Shown here: piece after piece, positions 32,427-40,653 of the stretch
Position numbering within the stretch: position 1 is the first letter of the stretch
Layout of the letters: every line of letters starts with the position of its first letter
Assembly: GCF_014648555.1 (NCBI RefSeq)
Contig: NZ_BMRI01000007.1
Location: 1-52,109 of the forward strand
DNA: 52,109 nucleotides
From: Kitasatospora griseola
GTDB taxonomy: Bacteria > Actinomycetota > Actinomycetes > Streptomycetales > Streptomycetaceae
Direction: 5' to 3'
Notes under the pieces: model-generated
The model's database searches: none
Told to the model about the DNA's origin: nothing
Seen by the model: the letters and a program-made list of their open reading frames with translations, nothing else
Translations under genes and position numbers: made by a program

Positions 32427-32702
32427 ATGTGGGACGCACGTTTCGAGTCGGTCATCCGAGGCCATCTTCCGCACCTGCGACCAGAGCTTCCGCTGGAGCC
32501 CGATCTGCTGCTCGCGGCCCACGGCCTCGACTCCATGGGAACGATCGGGCTGATCACCGCGCTGGAATCCGAGTACGCCCTCACCCTGCCCGACGAGGCC
32601 GTGACACCGGCCAACTTCGTCACCGCCCGGACGGTCTGGGACACGCTCCGGCCCCTCATCCCCGCGACCGGCCCGGAAGCGGCCGCCGGCGGGACCGCGT
32701 GA
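32427..32702 (+). CDS. lnmP: Discrete peptidyl carrier protein, LnmP-like
   Basis: 91 residues, one carrier domain with the phosphopantetheine site HGLDSM near residue 36 and a standard four-helix length. Free-standing carrier next to a free-standing adenylation enzyme, the same pair that loads the starter amino acid in leinamycin biosynthesis. AGGAG lies 9 nt upstream of the ATG. Its stop overlaps the A-enzyme start (GTGA), so the two should be made in equal amounts. Confidence 0.92.
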   Translation: MWDARFESVIRGHLPHLRPELPLEPDLLLAAHGLDSMGTIGLITALESEYALTLPDEAVTPANFVTARTVWDTLRPLIPATGPEAAAGGTA

Positions 32703-34285
32703 GTGCCCCGCGGCAGGAGGGCGTCAAGCCCCTGCACGCGTGGTTCCTGGACGGCCTGGCCGTCAACCCCGACGGCCCCGCCCTGCGCCTGAACGGCCGG
32801 GCCTGGACGTACACGGAACTCCACCGCGCGGCGTGCGACTGGGCCGGGGCGCTGATCGCGGGCTGCGGCGGACGTCCGCGGCGGGTCGGCGTCCTGGCCT
32901 CCAAGACCGAGGAGGCGTACCTGGGCTTCCTGGCCGCCCTCTACGCGGGGGCCACGGCGGTTCCGCTCGGCCCGGAGTACCCGGTCGAACGGAACCGGGC
33001 CGTCGCCGCGGCGGCCGGCCTGGACGCGATCGTGGTCGACCCCGCCGGTGCGGCCCAGGTCGCCGACCTCGCCTCGGCCGCCCCCGTCCGGGTCTGCCTC
33101 ACCGGCTCCGCCGAGGTCGCCGCCGCCCTGCGGGAGTCCGCCGCGCTCGACGGCGCCGCCGTCGTCACCCCGGACGGGAGCACACCCGCCGAACCGCTGA
33201 ACGACGGCGTGGACCGGCTCGCGTACATCCTGTTCACGTCCGGCTCCACCGGCCTGCCCAAGGGCGTGCCGATCCGGCACGGCAACATCGGCGCCTTCCT
33301 CTCGGCCGTGCTGCCCCGCTATGAGATCGGGCCGCGGGACGTGTTCAGCCAGGTGTACGAGCTGACCTTCGACCTGTCGATGTTCGAGGTCTGGGCGGCC
33401 TGGGCGTCCGGGGCCTGCCTGACCGTCCTCAACCGCGTCCAGGCCCTGGCGCCGGAACGGGTCGCCGTCCGCCAGGGCATCACCTTCTGGACGTCCACCC
33501 CCAGCCTGGCGGCCGCCGTGCAGAGCCGCGGCGTGCTGCCCGCCGGGGCGCTGCCCGGCCTGCGGTACACCATGTTCTGCGGCGAGCCGCTGCCCGTGGA
33601 GACCGCCCGCCACTGGTCGTCGCTCGCGCCGAACGCGGTGATCGACAACCTGTACGGCCCGACCGAGCTGGCCGTCGCCTGCACCGGCCACCGCCTGGAC
33701 CCGACCGACGCCGCCGGACCGGACCGGGCGGTGCCCATCGGGCGGCCGTTCCCCGGGGTCCGCCACCTGCTGCTGGAGGACGGCGAGGTGTCCGGAACGG
33801 TCGGCGAGCTCTGCGTCGCCGGCCCCCAGCGCTTCGACGGCTACCTCGACCCGGCCAACGACGCCGGACGGTTCGTCGACCTCGACGGCGAACGCTGGTA
33901 CCGCACCGGGGACCGGGTGCGGCAGGACGGCGACGGCCTGGTGCACCTGGGCCGGACGGACGGCCAGGTCAAGGTGCGCGGCTACCGGATCGAGGTGGGC
34001 GAGGTCGAGCGGGCCGTCCGCCGGGCGGCGCCCGGGCTGGACGCGGCGGTCTTCGCCGTCCCCGGCCCCGGCGGCGAGGTGCTGGCGGGGTTCGTGATCG
34101 GCCGGGCCGAACTCGACGCCGCCGCCGTCCTGAAGCAGCTGGCCGAGCTCCTGCCGCCCTACATGCTGCCCGGGCAGCTGTGGCCGCTCGCCGCCGCTCC
34201 GCTCAACCCGAACGGCAAGATCGACCGGATGGCGCTGCGGGAGGAGGCGGTCCGCCGGGTGGCCGACCCGCACCGGCCGGCCTGA
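32699..34285 (+). CDS. lnmQ: Discrete adenylation enzyme for the starter amino acid, LnmQ-like
   Basis: 528 residues, a full A domain without carrier or condensation domain: core motifs LFTSGSTGLPKG, YGPTE, YRTGD, VRGYRIE and the C-terminal NPNGKIDR with the catalytic Lys. Reading the pocket by alignment gives D-L-F-T-M-C-L-V-A, which I cannot match to a known code. LnmQ loads D-Ala, and relatives in the family use other small residues, so Ala or Gly is plausible. GTG 32699 is in frame, overlaps the PCP stop by 4 bp and gives a normal N-terminus. The product aminoacyl-PCP would be condensed with Cys by the Cy domains of the LnmI-like protein. Confidence 0.92.
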   Translation: MSAPRQEGVKPLHAWFLDGLAVNPDGPALRLNGRAWTYTELHRAACDWAGALIAGCGGRPRRVGVLASKTEEAYLGFLAALYAGATAVPLGPEYPVERNRAVAAAAGLDAIVVDPAGAAQVADLASAAPVRVCLTGSAEVAAALRESAALDGAAVVTPDGSTPAEPLNDGVDRLAYILFTSGSTGLPKGVPIRHGNIGAFLSAVLPRYEIGPRDVFSQVYELTFDLSMFEVWAAWASGACLTVLNRVQALAPERVAVRQGITFWTSTPSLAAAVQSRGVLPAGALPGLRYTMFCGEPLPVETARHWSSLAPNAVIDNLYGPTELAVACTGHRLDPTDAAGPDRAVPIGRPFPGVRHLLLEDGEVSGTVGELCVAGPQRFDGYLDPANDAGRFVDLDGERWYRTGDRVRQDGDGLVHLGRTDGQVKVRGYRIEVGEVERAVRRAAPGLDAAVFAVPGPGGEVLAGFVIGRAELDAAAVLKQLAELLPPYMLPGQLWPLAAAPLNPNGKIDRMALREEAVRRVADPHRPA

Positions 34286-34300
34286 CCGGACGGCTCCGGC

Positions 34301-34352
34301 AAGCACGACGAGGAAGGCCCGCCGGATTCGGCGGGCCTTCCTCGTCGTGCTT
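34301..34352. terminator. Bidirectional terminator with a perfect 24-bp stem
   Basis: AAGCACGACGAGGAAGG... at 34301-34324 is the exact reverse complement of 34329-34352, with loop GATT. It lies between the convergent lnmQ-like gene and the ABC transporter operon and would stop both. Confidence 0.9.
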
Positions 34353-34388
34353 CGGGCCGGCGTTCCGGACCCGGCGCCGGCGTTTCGC

Positions 34389-36020
34389 TCAGTCGGCCGC
34401 GCCGACCTCGGCCTGCGCGGGCCCCTCCGTCAGGTCGCGCAGCGAGGTCATCGCCCCCACCACCGACCGGGTCCAGGCGTGCCGGGGCGCGCCCAGCACC
34501 TGGGCGACCGCGCCCTCCTCGCAGACTCCGCCGCCGTCCAGCACCAGCACCCGATCGGCGCTCCTGGCGACCACGCCCAGGTCGTGGGTGATCAGCACGA
34601 CCCCGAGCCCGAGCTGTCGCCGCAGGCTCTCCAGCAGCTCCAGGATCTCGACCTGGATGCCGACGTCGAGGCTCGCGGTGACCTCGTCGCAGAGCAGCAC
34701 CTCGGGCGCTGCCGCGAGCGCCCGGGCGATCGCGACCCGCTGCCGCTGGCCGCCGGACATCTCCCCGGGCAGCCGCCCCGCCCACTCCGCGGGCAGCCCG
34801 ACCAGTCCGAGCAGCCGCACCGTCTCGGCCGCGGCGGCCGCCCGGTCCAGGCCGCGCAGCACCCGGGCCGACCTCGCGATGGCCTCCCCCACCCGGCGGC
34901 GCGGGTTCAGCGAGCCCACCGCGTCCTGCGGCACCAGCTGCACGCTGCGGCGCTGGGCCGGCGTGCGGCGGCGCAGGTCGGGCGGCATCGGCTCGCCGTG
35001 CAGCAGGATCTCGCCGCCGTCCGGCCGGTGGTGGCCGCTGACGCAGCGGACCAGCGTCGTCTTGCCGATGCCGGAGGCGCCGAGCAGCGCGACGCACTCG
35101 CCGCGGCCGACCCGGAACGACACCCCGGACATCGTCGGGGCCTCCCGTCCGGTGCCGCGGCCGTGCCCGGCCCGCAGGCCGCGCACCTCCAGCAGCGCCC
35201 GGTCGCCGCCGGGGTCCGCGGGGGCGTCCGGTCCGGGCGGCGGCTCCGGTGCGGGCGTCCGCCGACCGGCCTCGGCGATGTCGGGGACGGCCCGGACCAG
35301 CGCCCGGGTGTAGGGGTCGGCCGGGCGCGACAGCGTCCGCAGGGTGGGGCCCTGTTCGACGAGGCGGCCGGCCCGCAGGACGACGAGCCGGTCGCAGAGC
35401 CGGGCCGCGGCCGGGAGGTCGTGGGTGATGAAGACCAGGGTGAGGCCGCGTTCGCGGGCCGGCCGGTCGATCTCGTCGAGCACCAGGCGCCGGGTGAGCA
35501 CGTCGAGGCCGGTGGTGGGCTCGTCGAGCACGGCCACCGCCGGCTCTCCGGCGAGCGCCCGGGCGAGGGCGAGCCGCTGCTGCTGGCCGCCCGACAGCTG
35601 GTGGGGGAAGCGGCGCCGGAACTCGGCGTCACCGGGCAGCCCCATGGCCTCCAGCCGCCGTCGGACGCCCTCCGCGGAGCGGTCCGGGGCGAGTTCGGCG
35701 ATCTGCCCGCCGACCCTGAGGGTGGGCGTCAGCGCGGAGGCCGGGTCCTGGGCGAGGTAGGTCAGGGTCCGCCGGCGGACCGCCCGCAGCCGGGAGCCCT
35801 TCAGCGCCAGCATGTCGTGGCCGTCGACGCGCACCGACCCGGAGCGCACCGCCAGCCCGGGGCGCAGCGCTCCGAGCAGGGCGAGCGCCAGGGTCGTCTT
35901 GCCGGAGCCGGACTCCCCGACGATGCCGAGCGACTCGCCGCGTTCCACGGTCAGCGTGAGGTCCTCGACGACGGCCCGGCCCGTGCGGTCCACGACGGTG
36001 AGTTCTGCGATGTCGATCAC
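34389..36020 (-). CDS. ABC transporter ATPase with two fused nucleotide-binding domains (Dpp/Opp type)
   Basis: 543 residues. First ATPase: Walker A GESGSGKTTL, signature LSGGQQQR, Walker B VAVLDEPTTGLD. Second ATPase: Walker A GASGIGKTTL, signature MSGGQRQR, Walker B VLLCDEVTASLD. In most Dpp/Opp systems these are two proteins (D and F); here they are one. GTG 36020 overlaps the upstream permease stop by 4 bp. It powers the transporter formed with the two permeases and the lipoprotein encoded upstream. Gene is last in its operon, ending before the strong terminator at 34301-34352. Confidence 0.93.
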   Translation of the reverse strand: MIDIAELTVVDRTGRAVVEDLTLTVERGESLGIVGESGSGKTTLALALLGALRPGLAVRSGSVRVDGHDMLALKGSRLRAVRRRTLTYLAQDPASALTPTLRVGGQIAELAPDRSAEGVRRRLEAMGLPGDAEFRRRFPHQLSGGQQQRLALARALAGEPAVAVLDEPTTGLDVLTRRLVLDEIDRPARERGLTLVFITHDLPAAARLCDRLVVLRAGRLVEQGPTLRTLSRPADPYTRALVRAVPDIAEAGRRTPAPEPPPGPDAPADPGGDRALLEVRGLRAGHGRGTGREAPTMSGVSFRVGRGECVALLGASGIGKTTLVRCVSGHHRPDGGEILLHGEPMPPDLRRRTPAQRRSVQLVPQDAVGSLNPRRRVGEAIARSARVLRGLDRAAAAAETVRLLGLVGLPAEWAGRLPGEMSGGQRQRVAIARALAAAPEVLLCDEVTASLDVGIQVEILELLESLRRQLGLGVVLITHDLGVVARSADRVLVLDGGGVCEEGAVAQVLGAPRHAWTRSVVGAMTSLRDLTEGPAQAEVGAAD

Positions 36021-36877
36021 GACGCGCCCTTCGCGGCAAGCCGGTCGAGCAGCAGGTTCGCCGCGACCGTGAGGACGGAGATGCCCAGCGCCGGAACGGC
36101 GACCCCCCAGGGCACCAGGGTGACCCCCTCCATGTTCTCGCTCACCATCGCCGCCCAGCTGGGGGTGCCGGGGCCGAAGCCGAGGAAGTCGGCCGACGCC
36201 GTGAGCGCGATGGCGACCGCGAGCCGGGTGCCGGCGTCGGCGAGGACGGGCTGGAGGATGTTCGGCACGATCTCCCGGACGACCACGGACAGCGGCCCGT
36301 CGCCGAGCGCCACGGCCTGGTCGACGTATCCGGTGCGCACCACCCTGGTCGTCGCGGCCCGGGAGATGCGGGAGACGAACGGCACCCCGGTCGCCGCGAC
36401 GGCCAGCAGCAGCGTCCCGGCGCTGTAGCCCAGGCCGTGCAGCAGCGCCAGCAGGACGACGATCGGCGGGAGCGCGAGCAGCAGCGAGTCCAGCCAGCTC
36501 ATCACGGCCGCGACCCGTCCCCCCAGGTAGCCGGCGAGCACGCCGAGCAGCGTGCCGACCACGGTGGTCAGGACCGTCGCCACCAGCGGGACGATCACCA
36601 GCGGGCGCCCGCCGGCCAGGAACCGGTCCCAGACGTCCCGGCCGATGGCGTCCGTGCCGAGCGGCAGGCCGGGCCCCGGCGGCGAGTAGGGGCCGCCGAC
36701 GATCCGGCCGGCGTCGCCCGGCACCAGCCAGGGGCCCGCCACGGCCAGCAGCACCACGGCCAGGGCCGGCAGCCAGAGCAGGCCGGTCAGGACGCGGCGG
36801 AGCGGGCCCGGGCCCGGCGGCCTCGGGACGGACGGCCGTACCGCGGCGGCGGGGGCCTCGGTCGCGGTGTCGGTCAT
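36017..36877 (-). CDS. ABC transporter permease, DppC/OppC type
   Basis: 286 residues with about six hydrophobic segments, a cytoplasmic N-terminal tail rich in Pro, and the GTDAIGRDVWDR segment plus EAA-loop region typical of DppC/OppC. ATG 36877 is chosen because it overlaps the stop of the DppB-type gene (ATGA). Forms the inner-membrane channel with the protein encoded at 36874-37848. Confidence 0.92.
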   Translation of the reverse strand: MTDTATEAPAAAVRPSVPRPPGPGPLRRVLTGLLWLPALAVVLLAVAGPWLVPGDAGRIVGGPYSPPGPGLPLGTDAIGRDVWDRFLAGGRPLVIVPLVATVLTTVVGTLLGVLAGYLGGRVAAVMSWLDSLLLALPPIVVLLALLHGLGYSAGTLLLAVAATGVPFVSRISRAATTRVVRTGYVDQAVALGDGPLSVVVREIVPNILQPVLADAGTRLAVAIALTASADFLGFGPGTPSWAAMVSENMEGVTLVPWGVAVPALGISVLTVAANLLLDRLAAKGAS

Positions 36878-37848
36878 CGCGCCACACTCCCGTGGGGATC
36901 GGCCACCAGGTCCAGCAGGTCGGCCAGCAGCAGGCTGACCACCACCGCGCCGGAGAGCAGCAGTCCGATGCCCTCCAGCACCGCCGTGTCGTGGTTGACC
37001 ACGGCGCTCACCAGCGGGGCGGACAGCCCCGGGTAGTTGAAGACCCGCTCCACCACGGCCGTGCCGCCGACCAGTGCGCCGGTCAGCCAGGCGAAGGCCT
37101 GCAGGCACGGGCCGATCGTGGTCGGCAGCAGGTGCCGGAACACCACCCGGTGCTCCGGGAGTCCCGCCAGCCGGGCGCTCTCCACGTGCGGCGACCGGCC
37201 GGCTTCGACGACGGACGCCCGCACCATCCGGCTCGCCCAGGCCGCGGAGAACAGCGACAGCGCCGCGACCGGCAGGACCAGCGCGGCCGGGTCGTCCAGC
37301 GGCGATCCGCCGAGCGGCACCAGCGACACCGCGGGCAGCACGCCCAGCGCCGAGGCGAACACCAGGACCAGCACGCTCGCGGTCACGAACTGCGGGATCG
37401 AGACCAGGGCCACCGCGCCCGCCGACAGCAGCCAGTCCAGCGCGCTGCCGGGCCGCAGGCCGGCCAGGACGCCCACCGAGGTGGCGACGGCCACCGTCAC
37501 CAGCACCGACAGCGCCACCAGCAGCAGCGTGTCGAGCAGCGGGTCGGTGACCAGCTCGCCGACGGGCCGGTGGCTGACGGTGCTGGTGCCGAGGTCGCCG
37601 TCCAGGGCGGAGCCCACCCAGTCCAGGTACCGGAGCACCAGCGGCCGGTCCAGGCCGAGTTCGGCGCGCATCCGCGCGATCTGCCCGGCGTCCGCCCCGC
37701 CGCCCAGCGAGGCGGCGGCGGCGTCGCCGGGCAGCACCTCCGCGGCCAGGAACAGCAGGGCGGAGGCCGTGAACAGGGTGCCGACCGCGCCCGCCAGCCT
37801 GCGGGCCATCAGCCTCGGAAGCCGGAGCGGGGCGCGGCCGCCGCTCAC
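36874..37848 (-). CDS. ABC transporter permease, DppB/OppB type
   Basis: 324 residues, six predicted membrane segments; N-terminal segment with LPGDAA and the R-AELGLDRPLVLRY region are hallmarks of DppB. GTG 37848 overlaps the lipoprotein stop (GTGA); an ATG 13 codons later is an alternative start. Coupled to the genes on both sides. Confidence 0.9.
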   Translation of the reverse strand: MSGGRAPLRLPRLMARRLAGAVGTLFTASALLFLAAEVLPGDAAAASLGGGADAGQIARMRAELGLDRPLVLRYLDWVGSALDGDLGTSTVSHRPVGELVTDPLLDTLLLVALSVLVTVAVATSVGVLAGLRPGSALDWLLSAGAVALVSIPQFVTASVLVLVFASALGVLPAVSLVPLGGSPLDDPAALVLPVAALSLFSAAWASRMVRASVVEAGRSPHVESARLAGLPEHRVVFRHLLPTTIGPCLQAFAWLTGALVGGTAVVERVFNYPGLSAPLVSAVVNHDTAVLEGIGLLLSGAVVVSLLLADLLDLVADPHGSVAR

Positions 37849-39389
37849 GAGGACGCCTTGGCCCAGGTGAAGACCGGGATGGACTGGCTGAACACCACGT
37901 CCCGCACGCCGGCCACCGACGCGTCCACCACTTCCTGGAAGCCCCACAGCAGGTCGCCGCCGTGCTCGTACAGGTCGCGCTGGATCTCGACGAAGCGCTG
38001 CTCGCGCGCCTTGTCGTCGACGGTCGCCTGAGCCGCGTCCAGCCGCTTCCAGTGCTCGTCCGCGAGACCGGTGACGTTGAAGAAGGCGTCGCGGTTGGTG
38101 AGCGCCGACAGGTGCACCGCGGCCGGCCGGTTGGTGTAGTAGAAGGTCTGGAAGGGGATCGACGACAGGCCCTTCAGATCGGCGTAGTAGGTGTCGGCGG
38201 GCACCACGTCGACCGTCAACTTGACGCCGGCCTCGTCGAGTTGCTGCCCCAGCAGGCGGGCCGCGCCGGTGAAGCCGGCCACCGTGTCCGCCGCGTGGAG
38301 GGTCAGCTTCGAGACGCCCGCCTCGGCGAACAGCCGCTTCGCCTCCGCGACGTCGCGCCGCCGCTCCGCCAGGCCCGCGTAGCCCGGCAGGCCCTTGCCG
38401 ACCACGTCGTCGCCGGTGACGCCCATCCCGTCGAGCATGTTCGCCGCCAGCGCCCCGCGGTCGGCGGCGAGCCGGACGGCCCGGCGGACCCGCGGGTCGT
38501 CGAACGGCGCGATCCGCTCGTTCATCGCGAAGGACAGCGCGTTGGAGTTGGCGACGCCGCCGCGGTGCAGCTCGATCGCCCGGTTGTCGCGCTCCGCCTT
38601 GGCCGCGGTGGCGGTGATGCCCATCGCGTAGTCGATCTGACCGCTCTTGAGCGCGCTCATCCGGGTGGCCGCGTCGGCGATGGAGACGAGCTCCAGCGTC
38701 CCGAACGCGGGACGGCCGCCCCAGTAGCCCTCGTAGGCGGTCATCCGGACGTTCTTGCCGTCCTGCGCGGCGAGCCGGTACGGGCCCGAGCCGATGCCCT
38801 TGGAGAAGTCGGTCGTCCCCTCGGGGAACACCGGTGAGAAGACCACCAGCACCGACTCCCGGAAGTCGCCCCGGGGGCGGCGCATCGGGACGGTGAGCGT
38901 GGTGGCGTCGAGCACCTTGATGCGGTCCACGTCCACGTCGGCGTAGACGGTCGCCCGCTTCGAGGGCGGGACGGCGAGGGTGCGCAGGCTGTACGCGACG
39001 TCCTGGGCGGTCACCGGCCGGCCGTCGTGGAAGGTCGCCCGCTTGCGGATCCGGATCGTCCACTCGGTGGCGTCCCGGTTGGCCTCGACGGACTCCGCCA
39101 GGCCCAGCTCGTACGCCCCGCCCTTCAGGTACATCAGCGAGTCGTACAGGTGGTAGAGGATCACGTAGCTGGCGCCGAACCCGGCGGTCCGCGGGTCGAT
39201 GCTCACGGAACCCGAGGCGTCCGCGGCGCCCACCCGCAGCCGGTCGGTCGAAATGCCCTTGCCCGCAGCGGACTTGGCGCTGTCCTCGGCGCCGCAGCCG
39301 GTCAGCGCCGCAAGGCCGCTCAGCGCGACTCCGGTCACCGCCCCCAGCTGAAGGACACCGCGTCGGCCGAGACTGTTACTCGTGGGCAT
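37845..39389 (-). CDS. Solute-binding lipoprotein, family 5 (peptide/nickel type)
   Basis: 514 residues from ATG 39389 (GGAGAAG upstream). Twin-arginine-like RRGVLQL, a hydrophobic core and lipobox LTGC anchor it to the outer face of the membrane. The body shows SBP_bac_5 features (FxDGRPVTAQDVAYSL-like region, RRAVRLAADR). It captures the substrate for the permease pair and fused ATPase. A binding protein normally means import, odd for a toxin locus; it could retrieve a peptide or shunt product, or take part in resistance. Substrate cannot be told. It lies first in its operon, with a near-palindrome site 90 bp upstream. Confidence 0.92.
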   Translation of the reverse strand: MPTSNSLGRRGVLQLGAVTGVALSGLAALTGCGAEDSAKSAAGKGISTDRLRVGAADASGSVSIDPRTAGFGASYVILYHLYDSLMYLKGGAYELGLAESVEANRDATEWTIRIRKRATFHDGRPVTAQDVAYSLRTLAVPPSKRATVYADVDVDRIKVLDATTLTVPMRRPRGDFRESVLVVFSPVFPEGTTDFSKGIGSGPYRLAAQDGKNVRMTAYEGYWGGRPAFGTLELVSIADAATRMSALKSGQIDYAMGITATAAKAERDNRAIELHRGGVANSNALSFAMNERIAPFDDPRVRRAVRLAADRGALAANMLDGMGVTGDDVVGKGLPGYAGLAERRRDVAEAKRLFAEAGVSKLTLHAADTVAGFTGAARLLGQQLDEAGVKLTVDVVPADTYYADLKGLSSIPFQTFYYTNRPAAVHLSALTNRDAFFNVTGLADEHWKRLDAAQATVDDKAREQRFVEIQRDLYEHGGDLLWGFQEVVDASVAGVRDVVFSQSIPVFTWAKASS

Positions 39390-39478
39390 CGCGTTCTTCT
39401 CCACATGGTCGATCGGAGTGGGGCAGGCAGAACCCACTTGGCGATGACCGAGATTGCTCGAAACTCCTCGACCGGTCT

Positions 39479-39492
39479 GCTCAAATCTGATC
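39479..39492. promoter_or_regulatory. Near-palindrome GCTCA-N4-TGATC, weaker candidate operator (site D)
   Basis: One mismatch from the GCTCA-N4-TGAGC consensus. It lies 90 bp upstream of the ABC lipoprotein start and 163 bp upstream of the divergent lnmH paralogue, the same spacing as sites A and B to their genes. Confidence 0.4.
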
Positions 39493-39654
39493 ACCGCGCG
39501 CGGGCGGCCGGGCGGAAACATGTGCACATCGAGCGCCCCCTGCCGTGGGGCGCACCTGCACCTGAGCGAACGCGAGGGACCCGGTGCGACAGCGACCCGG
39601 CCGCGGCCGGAGGCCGACCGTCCCCGGAGGGCTCTCGCCGAAGGAGACTCCGCC

Positions 39655-40569
39655 ATGCCCCAGACCTCGGCCTCGGACCGGCCCGGGACCAGCCGCCTTT
39701 TCACCCCCGCCATGGCCGCCCTCCCGGACACCGGCCACGAGCTGCTACACTCCGGCAACGCCGGGCTGATCATCCACCGCGTCGGCCAGCTCCGGCACGA
39801 GTTCCGCAACGAGGGCCGCGCGTTCGCCAGCGACCTGGTGTCCGCCCTCAACAAGCCCGTGGCGGACGTCGCCAGCGTGCTCGTCTACGAGGAGATCCTC
39901 GGCCGGGTGGACCGCCTGCACTGGATGATCCACATGCGGATGCCCAACGACTACAGCCGCTTCCTGCACGTCGCCGACCACGACAAGTCCTTCAAGGAGG
40001 TCACCGAGACCGACCGCCTCGCGGACCGCGACGGCGGCAACTGGGAGCGCATGTACGTCGAGGGCTCGTTCCAGGAGCGCGTCTACGTCCCCCAGCACGG
40101 CCTGTCCCACGACGGCCAGGACGACCACGCCCCGGCCACCTTCGTCCCGCCGGCCATGCACCAGACCGGTCTGCCCGCCGACCGCCTGCGGCACTCCGCC
40201 GACACCGGACTGACCATCATCCGCACCGCCCAGACCAAGTTCGAATTCCGCAACGAGGCCCGCGAGTTCGCCTTCGAGTGGGCCCGCCACGTCAACCGCG
40301 CCCTCGCCGGCGACGTCACCGCGTACCTCTTCGAGGAGACCTTCGGCCAGCAGGACCGCATCCACTGGATGCTCCACCTCGACAGCCTGGACAGCTACCA
40401 GCGCCTGCTCGAACTGAAGCACAAGGACGCCGCCTTCCAGAAGATGCTCACCACCGAGTTCGTCCCGGCCCGCAAGGGCGGCGGCACCTGGGAGCGCACC
40501 TTCGTCGACGCCGGCATCCACGACACCGTCCTCACCCCCCTCCACAGCGGCACGCCCATCGGTTTCTGA
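39655..40569 (+). CDS. Paralogue of the LnmH-like two-repeat protein
   Basis: 304 residues from ATG 39655, fixed by AAGGAG 8 nt upstream; the open frame runs further up but that part is Arg/Pro-rich and non-homologous. Like the protein at 24005-24877 it has two repeats of about 120 residues, each with S-NAG or SADTG entry, FRNE-R helix, and EExxGxxDRxHWMxH motif, and each repeat ends with a GG-WER segment. The FRNEGRAF/FRNEAREF pair shows the internal duplication plainly. Cytosolic, function unknown. Divergent from the ABC operon with site D between. It closes the right end of the biosynthetic locus and is followed by a strong hairpin. Confidence 0.85.
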   Translation: MPQTSASDRPGTSRLFTPAMAALPDTGHELLHSGNAGLIIHRVGQLRHEFRNEGRAFASDLVSALNKPVADVASVLVYEEILGRVDRLHWMIHMRMPNDYSRFLHVADHDKSFKEVTETDRLADRDGGNWERMYVEGSFQERVYVPQHGLSHDGQDDHAPATFVPPAMHQTGLPADRLRHSADTGLTIIRTAQTKFEFRNEAREFAFEWARHVNRALAGDVTAYLFEETFGQQDRIHWMLHLDSLDSYQRLLELKHKDAAFQKMLTTEFVPARKGGGTWERTFVDAGIHDTVLTPLHSGTPIGF

Positions 40570-40584
40570 CGCCGCACCCGCCAC

Positions 40585-40620
40585 CCGTGCGCCGCAGCCC
40601 ACCCGGGGTGCGGCGCACGG
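40585..40620 (+). terminator. Terminator hairpin after the lnmH paralogue
   Basis: CCGTGCGCCGCA (40585-40596) pairs perfectly with TGCGGCGCACGG (40609-40620) around a 12-nt loop, 15 nt after the stop. It probably marks the right edge of the cluster. Confidence 0.75.
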
Positions 40621-40653
40621 CAGGATCGGGGGCGGAGGGTTCTCCGCGGCCGT

